In this document: piece after piece, positions 53,330-64,000 of the stretch | Numbering within the stretch: the stretch's first letter is position 1 | Layout: every line of letters begins with the position of its first letter | Assembly: GCF_024807145.1 (NCBI RefSeq) | Contig: NZ_JANUCA010000005.1 | Location: forward strand, 164,864 to 228,863 | Source: Microbacterium sp. AK031 | Lineage (GTDB): Bacteria > Actinomycetota > Actinomycetes > Actinomycetales > Microbacteriaceae | Direction: 5' to 3' | DNA length: 64,000 nucleotides | The notes under the pieces: model-generated | Database searches by the model: none | Told to the model about the DNA's origin: nothing | What the model saw: only the letters and a program-made list of their open reading frames with translations | Made by a program: the position numbers and the translations under genes

Positions 53330-53433
53330 CGATTCTCCTGCTTCCCTCGTGCTTGCTCGATTCTAGCGATCATGCGCCGATCCACGGTGTTTCACACCCG
53401 GCGATCCCGCACACGCGCGCGCCGTCTGCCGCG

Positions 53434-54879
53434 TCAGGACGCTGTGAGGTCGGAGGGACGGAGTGCGGCGAGTCCACTCAACGTGACCGGTCCACGAGCG
53501 GCATCGATCTGAACGATGAGTTCCGTGATGGGCTGCGCCGGCACGTCCACGATGCGTCGATAGCCGACCGATCGAAGCTGTGCCAGCTTCCGCGGCACGC
53601 CCGAGGCCGTCAGCCCGATGATCAGGACCTCGTCGATCTGCTGACCGCGGGTGATGTCCTCAGCGACCATGATGCCGTCGATCGTGACCGGTTCGTCCCA
53701 GCGGATCCGGATGGACGGGGCCGGGTCGTTCTCGGACGGTGTCCATACCCGGAAGCCGGGAGCGATGTCACCGCTGGATGCCTGCCAGTCTCCGTTCTTC
53801 GCGACGTCACGACGGGCCAGATCTCGTATGAGGGATCCGCGGGTGGAGAGCACCTGGAGATCGGGCTCGGTGACGAGTCCCCGCCGATCGGGCGGGATGT
53901 TCAGCAGGAGCGTGCTGTTGCCGCCCACCGAGCGGCGGTAGATCTCGAAAAGCTCCTCCGGCGTGCGGACGCGGTGATCCTCTGACGGGTGGTGGAACCA
54001 CCCGGGACGGATCGACGTGTTGATCTCCGCGGGATACCAGATCAGCTCGTCCGACACGGCGGTGATCGCATCGCGGCTGCCCAGGTCGTCCTCGTCCGAG
54101 CGGACGAGTCGGGAGAACTCCCCGTCGTCGGCCTGTTGAGAGCGTGAGGCGACGCGCTCGGCATCCTGCAGCGACGCCGGCACGACGCTCCACTCGTCCA
54201 GGCGAGTGCGGCCGGCCTCGTTTCCGCACCAGCGGACGTCAGGACCGCACACGCTGATCACCGCATCCGGCTGCAGCCCGCGCACCACCTCGTAATAGCG
54301 CTCCCAGTCGTAGTACTGCGTCCTTCCGTCGGCGCCCGCGCCGTTGGCTCCGTCGAGCCATACCGAGAAGATCGGACCGTAGGCGGTCAGCAGCTCCGTC
54401 AGCTGAGCGACGAAGAAGTCGTCATACGCCGCGCCGGAGCCGTAGGTCGTCTCGGTGCGGTCCCACGGCGACAGGTACACGCCGAATGCAAGCCCTGCCG
54501 CCGCGCATGCCTCGGCCGTCTCCCGCACGAGGTCGCCGCTTCCCCCGCGCCACGGACTGGCGGCGACTGTGTGCGCCGAGTGCGCACTGGGCCACAGCGC
54601 GAAGCCGTCGTGGTGCTTGCAGGTCAGGATGAGCCCGCGCATCCCGGCGGACTCGGCCGCAGCGACCCATTGAGCGGGATCCACCTCCTCAGGGTCGAAC
54701 AGAGCAGGGTCCTCGTGGCCCGATCCCCATTCCCGGTCTGTCATCGTGTTCATTCCGAAGTGGATGAAGCCGTAGAACTCACACTGCTGCCAGGCGAGCT
54801 GGCGAGCGCTGGGACGCACCGCAGCGGCCTCTGCGATGCGCGCCGCCGCATTCCTGCTCACTGATCTGCCTTCCGTCAC
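53434..54879 (-). CDS. Alpha-L-fucosidase (GH29)
   Basis: 481 aa from a GTG whose first bases overlap the xerD stop (GTGA). GH29 pattern: [31 protein letters not shown], the nucleophile Asp in [10 protein letters not shown], and [12 protein letters not shown]-terminal beta domain ([32 protein letters not shown]...) resembles the GH29 C-terminal or F5/8-like module. No signal peptide, so it acts inside the cell on imported fucosides. Confidence 0.93.
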   Translation of the reverse strand: MTEGRSVSRNAAARIAEAAAVRPSARQLAWQQCEFYGFIHFGMNTMTDREWGSGHEDPALFDPEEVDPAQWVAAAESAGMRGLILTCKHHDGFALWPSAHSAHTVAASPWRGGSGDLVRETAEACAAAGLAFGVYLSPWDRTETTYGSGAAYDDFFVAQLTELLTAYGPIFSVWLDGANGAGADGRTQYYDWERYYEVVRGLQPDAVISVCGPDVRWCGNEAGRTRLDEWSVVPASLQDAERVASRSQQADDGEFSRLVRSDEDDLGSRDAITAVSDELIWYPAEINTSIRPGWFHHPSEDHRVRTPEELFEIYRRSVGGNSTLLLNIPPDRRGLVTEPDLQVLSTRGSLIRDLARRDVAKNGDWQASSGDIAPGFRVWTPSENDPAPSIRIRWDEPVTIDGIMVAEDITRGQQIDEVLIIGLTASGVPRKLAQLRSVGYRRIVDVPAQPITELIVQIDAARGPVTLSGLAALRPSDLTAS

Positions 54880-55778
54880 CGCGCGCGCGGATGCGAGGTC
54901 GCGTAGATGTCGCGAAGCGTGTCGACCGACACATGGGTGTAGATCTGCGTCGTCGCGACGGATGCATGCCCCAGCAGCTCCTGCACCACGCGTACGTCGG
55001 CGCCGCCCTGCAGCAGATGCGTGGCGAAGGAGTGCCGCAGCGTGTGCGGTGAGACCTCGGACGTGATGTGCGAGGCCTCGGCCGCGGCGCGGATCACCAG
55101 CCAGGCGCTCTGGCGTGACAGCGGCGCACCGCGCGCTCCGAGGAATAGCCGCGCGGACGCCCTGCCCTTCGCCGCGAGGGCGGGCCTCACGCGAGTGAGA
55201 TAGGCATCGACGGCATTCCGCGCGAAGGACCCGATCGGCACGATGCGCTCTTTGGACCCTTTTCCGCGCAGGCGCAGCACGTCGCCATGTGCGAGGTCGT
55301 CGACATCCAGGCCCACTGCTTCGGACACACGCGCGCCCGTCGCGTAGAGCAGCTCCAGCAGTGCACGATCGCGGATGCCGATGGGCTCCTCCGCCGATGG
55401 CGCTGCCAGCAGCCGCTCGACCTGATCGATCGTGAGCGCCTTGGGCAGCCGCTGCGACATCTTGGGCGGCCGCAGTCTGCCTGTCGGGTCCTCCGACTCG
55501 ATTCCCTCGCGTATGAGGAAGCGGTGCAGACCGCGCACGGATGACTGCAGGCGGGCGAGACTCGTCGCCGCCGGCGGCGGCACCTGGCTCGAACGGTCGG
55601 AGATGAATCGGCTGATGATCGCGCCGGTCACCGCCGTCGTGTCATCGATTCGCGCCTCGGTCAGCCAGTCGAGGTAGACGTCGAGATCGCGGCGATACGC
55701 CCCGACGGTGTGCTCGGAGAGCCCGCGCTCGATCGTGACGTGCCTGAGGTAGGCGTCGATCGCACGATCCAGGCGCAC
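54876..55778 (-). CDS. xerD: Tyrosine recombinase XerD
   Basis: 300 aa from the GTG at 55778, 2 nt after the NUDIX stop, the usual XerD length. N-terminal SAM-like domain ([37 protein letters not shown]). Catalytic residues: Arg in ATGARVSEA, Lys in [10 protein letters not shown], His-x-x-Arg in [12 protein letters not shown], His in [10 protein letters not shown], and Tyr in IYTHV. It resolves chromosome dimers with XerC at dif. Confidence 0.95.
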   Translation of the reverse strand: MRLDRAIDAYLRHVTIERGLSEHTVGAYRRDLDVYLDWLTEARIDDTTAVTGAIISRFISDRSSQVPPPAATSLARLQSSVRGLHRFLIREGIESEDPTGRLRPPKMSQRLPKALTIDQVERLLAAPSAEEPIGIRDRALLELLYATGARVSEAVGLDVDDLAHGDVLRLRGKGSKERIVPIGSFARNAVDAYLTRVRPALAAKGRASARLFLGARGAPLSRQSAWLVIRAAAEASHITSEVSPHTLRHSFATHLLQGGADVRVVQELLGHASVATTQIYTHVSVDTLRDIYATSHPRAR

Positions 55779-55780
55779 GA

Positions 55781-59760
<3,980 letters not shown>

Positions 59761-59764
<4 letters not shown>

Positions 59765-60684
59765 GCCGGCGCTCCCCCGTCCTGTCCGCGCCACCCGGCA
59801 ACGGGCAGCTGGAACTTGCGCACCAGGCGCTCCGTGAAGGCGGTCGGGTGCAGGCGTGCGAGACGCACAGGGCGCGATGAGCGACGAGCGACCACGCGCG
59901 CACCAGGCGGAAGGTCGTGCGAGCGTCGTCCGTCACACCAGAGGATGCCGGTTCCGGTGGTTCGTTCGAGCATCTCGATCGCGACCGACGCGTCAGGGCT
60001 GACGACGAGCGGCCGGGCGAAGAGTGCGTGTGCCGAGAGCGGGATGACGGCGATCGCCTCGACGCTGGGCCAGATCACCGGGCCTCCGGCCGAGAAGTTG
60101 TAGGCGGTGGAACCGGTCGGCGTGGAGATGACCATACCGTCGCAGCCGTAGCTCGACAGCGGACGACCGTCGATCTCTACGACGACCTCGATCATGCGCT
60201 CCCGGCTCGCCTTCTCGACAGTCGCCTCGTTCAGCGCCCATGTCTCGAAGACGACCTGACCGGCGGCGTCTTTGACCCGAACTGCCAGGGCCAGACGCTC
60301 CTCGACCGCGTAGTCGCGAGCGATCACGCGGTGAACTGCGTCGTCCATGGCGTCGCGTTCGATCTCGGCGAGAAAGCCCACGTGCCCCATGTTGATCCCG
60401 AGCACGGGCGCGCTGTTCGCACCACGAACGAGTTCTGCGGCGCGAAGGATGGTGCCGTCACCGCCGAGCACGATCGCGAGTTCCAGATCGTCGACGGCGA
60501 CGTCTTCGCCCAGTGCGTCGACGTCGCTGAAGTCTCCGTCGACGGCAGACAGCTCAGCGCGGTCGTCTGAAGCGAGCACCGGACGCGCCCCTGCTGTGCG
60601 GAGCAGGTCGATGACGCGACGGGCTGCTGCGACCGTGTCCTCTCGACCGGCATGAGCGACGACCAGGATGTTGCGCTCGTTCAT
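59761..60684 (-). CDS. nadK: NAD kinase
   Basis: 307 aa from the ATG at 60684 (ATGA overlap with tlyA). Motifs: VLGGDGTILRAAEL (GGDGT), the NE-A-x-x-E-K stretch (ALNEATVEKASRERMIEV), GDGMVISTPTGSTAYNFSAGG-type diacylglycerol-kinase-fold core written here as YGCDGMVISTPTGSTAY, and VSPDASVAIE. It phosphorylates NAD to NADP. Confidence 0.96.
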
Positions 60685-61478
60685 CGTCCTCCCGCCAGTT
60701 CGTCGATCCGCTGTCTCCATTGTGTCGGATTGCTCCCTCTGCCGGGCGCCATGTGGACGAGGAATTCAGCGTTCCCGTGCGTGCCGAGGATCGGGGACGC
60801 TGCGATGCCGAGCATGCCGAAACCGGAATCCCACCCGTTCCAGACCACTCGGGCGACGGCATCCGCTCGCGTGGCGGGGTCGGTGACCAATCCCCCGCGC
60901 ACGGCCGTGCGTCCGACCTCGAACTGCGGCTTGACGAGCAGGACGATATCGGAGCCGGATGCCGCGACAGCGGCGACTGCGGGCATGACCAGTTCGAGCG
61001 AGATGAACGAGAGGTCACCGACGATCAGATCCGGCGCATCCGCCTCACCGGTCGTGTCGGCAAGGTTCTCTCGGGTCATGTACCGCACGTTGAAGCCTTC
61101 GACGCAGATGACTCTCGGGTCGGCTGCGATGGATGCTGCGAGCTGATCGTGTCCGACGTCGACGGCGAGCACCTTGCGTGCCGCGCGTTCGCGGAGCACC
61201 TGCGTGAAGCCGCCCGTGGAGGCGCCCATGTCGAGTGCGAGACGTCCGTCGACGGCGACCTGGAAGGTGTCGAGCGCTGCGATGAGCTTGTGCGCGCCTC
61301 TGCTCACGTAGTGATCGGTTTCGGCGAGAGTGATCTCGGCCTCGTCGCTCACCGCGGCAGAGGCCTTGATGACGGGGCGGCCGTCGACGCTCACGGTGCC
61401 CGCAGCGATGAGTGTGGCTGCGTGCGAGCGCGATCGTGCGAGTCCTCGGGCAGCGAGGGCGGCGTCGAGGCGCGTCAC
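60681..61478 (-). CDS. tlyA: TlyA-family rRNA 2'-O-methyltransferase
   Basis: 265 aa, GTG start overlapping the small-protein stop (GTGA). An S4 domain covers residues 1-60 (RLDAALAARGLARSRSHAATLIAAGTVSVDGRPV), then the FtsJ-like SAM fold (ALDMGASTGGFTQVLRERAARKVLAVDVG). The C-terminal LVKPQFEVG motif is present. TlyA methylates 16S C1409 and 23S C1920 and sets capreomycin sensitivity. Confidence 0.95.
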   Translation of the reverse strand: MTRLDAALAARGLARSRSHAATLIAAGTVSVDGRPVIKASAAVSDEAEITLAETDHYVSRGAHKLIAALDTFQVAVDGRLALDMGASTGGFTQVLRERAARKVLAVDVGHDQLAASIAADPRVICVEGFNVRYMTRENLADTTGEADAPDLIVGDLSFISLELVMPAVAAVAASGSDIVLLVKPQFEVGRTAVRGGLVTDPATRADAVARVVWNGWDSGFGMLGIAASPILGTHGNAEFLVHMAPGRGSNPTQWRQRIDELAGGR

Positions 61479-61675
61479 GGGTCTCCCGACTGGGTCTTCT
61501 CAGCGCTCTTCTCACGGGCGGCGGAGTCGAGCTTCGTGCCACTCTCGAGACGTCGGAAGAGCTCGTCGTGCAGAGTCGAGTACGCATCGGCGCGGTCGGC
61601 CAGCGGCTGCCCTTCAATCAGGCGCAGCCGACTCCACAGGCCATCAGTCGGCGTCGCAGTCGTCTCATCGCTCAC
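61475..61675 (-). CDS. Small conserved hypothetical protein
   Basis: 66 aa, GTG start; TAGAGT (61682-61687) is 6 nt before it. Charged and helical (LRLIEGQPLADRADAYSTLHDELFRRLESG), with a disordered tail. In actinobacteria a short gene of this type precedes tlyA-nadK-recN; the role is unknown. It heads that operon here through a leaderless promoter. Confidence 0.78.
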   Translation of the reverse strand: MSDETTATPTDGLWSRLRLIEGQPLADRADAYSTLHDELFRRLESGTKLDSAAREKSAEKTQSGDP

Positions 61676-61732
61676 GACTCCACTCTACGGCGCGGCCCCG
61701 ACGGGAAAGGTGAGGCACGGCGATGGAGAGGA

Positions 61733-62764
61733 TCAAGGACGATGGAACGGGTCCTCATAGAGCTTCTCGGGGACGCGGAGCACGAATATCGGTGTGCCGG
61801 ATTCCCAGATGGCGGTCGCTCCGGCGCGGACGAGGTCGATCTGCCGTGAGCCCTCAGCGAGGATCTCGACGTCACCGCCGACGACTCGCACGGATGCGCC
61901 GTTCACGGTGACGGCGCCGTTCTTGCGCTCCGTCTGCGGATACGGCTCATGCAGCTCGCGGAGGTCACCGAGGATGTAGGTGGGCCGTGACCCCTCAGGA
62001 GCTGCGAGCACGTGCTTGGGACGGTCGATTCCGGTGAGCACCAGAACGGAGTCGATGCCGACGCGCACGGCACCCATGATGTCGGTATCGAGGCGGTCGC
62101 CGATGAACAGCGTCTTGGTGGCGCCGAAGCGTGCGATGGCTTCTTCGAAGATCGGCACCTCTGGCTTGCCGGCGACCGTGGCAAGACGCCCCACGGCGGT
62201 GTGCACCGCTGAGACGAGCGTGCCGTTGCCCGGCGCGATGCCCCGCTCGCGCGGGATCGTCCAGTCGCTGTTGGTGGCGATCCAGGGGATGCCGCCCTCT
62301 TCCTCCGGCACCTTCAGCGCGAAGGCTGCCTCTGCGAGGTCGGTCCAGGCGACCTCCGGAGCAAAGCCCTGCACGACGGCATCCGGTGCGTCCTCGGCGC
62401 TGCGTGTGACGGTGTAGCCCGCCTTCTCCGCCTCGACGACGAGCCCATCCCCACCCACGATGAGCAGGGTGGCGGGAGCAGGGACCATGGACGCAAGCAG
62501 GCGCATCGCCGCCTGTGGGCTGGTGACCACCTCGCCGGCCTCGACGGTCAGTCCGAGCGAATTGAGGTGCTCCGCCACGGATGCGTCGGTGCGGGATGCG
62601 TTGTTGGTGATGTAGCCCACACGCCGGGTCTTGGCGACCTGGTTGAGGCTCTCCACCGCATGCGGCAGGGCGCCGGGGCCGGCGTACACGACGCCGTCGA
62701 GGTCAGCGAGGACGACGTCGACGCCATCGAGCGGAGTCGGGCGCGATCTGGAGAAGAGTCCCAC
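61733..62764 (-). CDS. HAD-IIA family phosphatase
   Basis: 343 aa, GTG start adjacent to the next gene's stop. Motif I is DLDGVVYAG, motif II is ITNNASRTDASVAEHL, and motif IV is in LFIGDRLDTDIMGAVRVGIDSVLVLTGI. The IIA cap lies between. Relatives include 4-nitrophenyl phosphatase/NagD-like enzymes. A C-terminal beta-rich extension of about 70 residues (RVVGGDVEILAEGSRQIDLVRAG) is common in actinobacterial versions. Confidence 0.9.
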   Translation of the reverse strand: MGLFSRSRPTPLDGVDVVLADLDGVVYAGPGALPHAVESLNQVAKTRRVGYITNNASRTDASVAEHLNSLGLTVEAGEVVTSPQAAMRLLASMVPAPATLLIVGGDGLVVEAEKAGYTVTRSAEDAPDAVVQGFAPEVAWTDLAEAAFALKVPEEEGGIPWIATNSDWTIPRERGIAPGNGTLVSAVHTAVGRLATVAGKPEVPIFEEAIARFGATKTLFIGDRLDTDIMGAVRVGIDSVLVLTGIDRPKHVLAAPEGSRPTYILGDLRELHEPYPQTERKNGAVTVNGASVRVVGGDVEILAEGSRQIDLVRAGATAIWESGTPIFVLRVPEKLYEDPFHRP

Positions 62765-63886
62765 TCAGGACTCCTCGCCTTCGATCAGGCCGTCTTCCAC
62801 GAAGATCTCGTCTTCATCGTCGTCCCCCAGTCCCAGTGCGTCGGCAGCGACATCGGCGCGTTCGGCCCAGAAGGCCGCTTCCTCGTCGCGACCGAGGTCT
62901 TCGAGCACAGCCGCGTGCGCGGCGAACAGAGCTGGACTCCACTCGAAGGCACGATCGGGGTCGAGCTCCGGAATCTGCAGCTCGCCGAGAGCGAGCTCGG
63001 TGTCGCCGAGGTCGAGTCGTGCACCGGACATGGCGATCGCAAGAGCCACGCGCACTGGCGTCGCGAGCTTCGAGCGATCAATGGCGCGCCCAGTCTCGAG
63101 TGCGCGGTCAGGACGTCCGATGCCACGCTCGCTGTCGACCATGAGGGCGATCTGGTCGTCCTTGCCGGAGATGCGGCGGTAGGTGCGCAGCTCGCGCAGC
63201 GCGAGCGCGAAGTCACCGGTCGCGTACGCGGTGATGCCGAGCGACTCGCGCACGATCGCGATGCGGCCTGCGCGACGGGATGCCGCGAGGGCATGCTGGT
63301 GGGCCAGAGCGGGATCTTCGTCGATCAGCTTCGCAGCCATCGCGAGGTGCCGAGCGACCTGCTCAGCGTTCTCCTTGCTCAGCGTCTTCAGCTCGTTGCG
63401 CGCCGACGAGTGCAGGTCGTCGGGCGTGATCTCTTCGGGGATCTCGGGGGCGTCGTGCCGCGGACGATCGTCGGACTGACGGTCGGGACGGTCACGCCCT
63501 GTACCGGCGCGCTGCGGGAAACCGCGCCCACCGGAACTGCGGTCGTCTCGGCGCGGCGCGCCATCTCGGCCCTGGTAGCCGCCTTCGCGACGCGGAGCTG
63601 CACCGTCACGGCGCGGAGCACCAGCGCCACCGCGGCGCGGAGCGCCATCGCGGCGCGGAGCACCGGCACCATCACGGCGAGGCGTTGCCCCATCACGTTT
63701 CTGGTACGCGCCCTCACGACGAGGCGCGCCGGAGTCGTCTCGACGTGGTGCGCTGTCACGGCGCGGAGCGCCGGCATCGCCGGTGGAAGCCGAGCGATCA
63801 GTGCGCGGAGGACGGCCCTGACGATCGTTTCGTCGGGCACTGGAGTCGTCGTCGCGTCGCGGTCGACGTTCATCCTCATTGGGCAT
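62765..63886 (-). CDS. Arg/Asp-rich protein with C-terminal TPR-like domain
   Basis: 373 aa. Residues about 1-145 are nearly pure Arg, Asp, Gly, Ala, Pro with an imperfect repeat [AG]APRR[DE]G present about ten times; they look disordered and could bind RNA. Residues about 150-360 form helical TPR-like repeats (ARHLAMAAKLIDEDPALAHQHALAASRR, GDFALALRELRTYRRISG). An acidic tail (GDDDEDEIFVEDGLIEGEES) ends it. Homologues are found next to the HAD gene and an rRNA operon in Microbacteriaceae. Function unknown. Confidence 0.85.
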   Translation of the reverse strand: MPNEDERRPRRDDDSSARRNDRQGRPPRTDRSASTGDAGAPRRDSAPRRDDSGAPRREGAYQKRDGATPRRDGAGAPRRDGAPRRGGAGAPRRDGAAPRREGGYQGRDGAPRRDDRSSGGRGFPQRAGTGRDRPDRQSDDRPRHDAPEIPEEITPDDLHSSARNELKTLSKENAEQVARHLAMAAKLIDEDPALAHQHALAASRRAGRIAIVRESLGITAYATGDFALALRELRTYRRISGKDDQIALMVDSERGIGRPDRALETGRAIDRSKLATPVRVALAIAMSGARLDLGDTELALGELQIPELDPDRAFEWSPALFAAHAAVLEDLGRDEEAAFWAERADVAADALGLGDDDEDEIFVEDGLIEGEES

Positions 63887-63916
63887 GATCTGATTCTCTC
63901 AACTTCCTGGTGAACG

Positions 63917-63950
63917 CAAAATGGCCACCCTGCGTTGGGTGGCCATTTTG
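63917..63950 (-). terminator. rRNA operon terminator
   Basis: Perfect 14-nt arms, CAAAATGGCCACCC and its complement, with loop TGCGTT. It lies 15 nt after the 5S 3' end; the A/T ends of the arms supply the T run on the minus strand. It also separates the 5S gene from the Arg/Asp-rich gene. Confidence 0.9.
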
Positions 63951-63965
63951 TTTCTTCTGAAAGAA

Positions 63966-64000
63966 GTTCGGCGGTGTCCTACTCTCCCACAGGGTCCCCC
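63966..64000 (-). rRNA. rrf: 5S rRNA, 3' end only
   Basis: On the minus strand the visible part reads GGGGGACCCTGTGGGAGAGT, then AGGACACCGCCGAACT, the conserved 3' end of actinobacterial 5S rRNA. The rest of the rRNA operon is outside the window. Confidence 0.9.

Overview
This is high-GC DNA in which genes are packed tightly with ATGA/GTGA start-stop overlaps and GTG starts are common. The gene content (split imuA'-imuB-dnaE2 mutasome, tlyA-nadK-recN, parA-scpA-scpB-rluB-tyrA-cmk-der, DM13 and KTSC proteins) points to an actinobacterium of the Microbacteriaceae, most likely Microbacterium or a close relative. The placement is inferred from gene content and order only.

Layout. 0-22.2 kb is ordinary chromosome: a DUF1905 gene, the mutasome operon, an alpha/beta hydrolase with a small regulator, small membrane proteins, a histidine phosphatase with an AlkD-like repair protein, a serine hydrolase, an EamA exporter divergent from its TetR regulator, a PAP2 phosphatase, a DM13 lipoprotein-like protein, a MesX-MesD methionine synthase pair divergent from a LysR regulator, and an XRE-cupin regulator. 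22.2-24.3 kb is a graveyard of insertion sequences: a methyltransferase cut off by an IS3-family remnant, then an IS256-family element whose transposase carries four separate lesions. 24.3-40.6 kb is a catabolic island: a thiamine-diphosphate enzyme, a LysR regulator, a complete Liv-type ABC importer, a phosphotriesterase-like hydrolase, a CaiB CoA-transferase, a MaoC-type hydratase, a hydroxyacyl-CoA dehydrogenase, an SDR, an FAH-family hydrolase, an aldehyde dehydrogenase and a tartrate/malate-type dehydrogenase. Its right edge lies next to tRNA-Pro(GGG) and a detached 5' half of a second tRNA-Pro. 41-64 kb returns to core chromosome (GNAT, lysoplasmalogenase, S4 protein, NUDIX, nucleosidase, amino-acid dehydrogenase, ArsR/SRPBCC pair, the der-to-parA operon, a fucosidase coupled to xerD, NUDIX, pyrG, recN-nadK-tlyA, HAD phosphatase, an Arg/Asp-rich protein) and ends inside a 5S rRNA gene with its terminator.

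The most notable observation is regulatory. All four minus-strand transcription units of the island are preceded by the same two-part element: a 17-bp LysR-type box (GATA-N9-TATC or a near match) and, exactly 33 nt downstream, CTATTGG. This ties the TPP enzyme, the importer operon, the CoA-ester operon and the dehydrogenase operon into one regulon, presumably run by the LysR protein encoded inside the island. The substrate cannot be read from the sequence; a carboxylate or lactone taken up by the Liv-type importer is the best guess.

A second window-wide observation is that at least eighteen core genes have a TANNNT-like -10 hexamer 6-7 nt before the start codon, the signature of leaderless transcripts. 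I use this signature to choose several starts.
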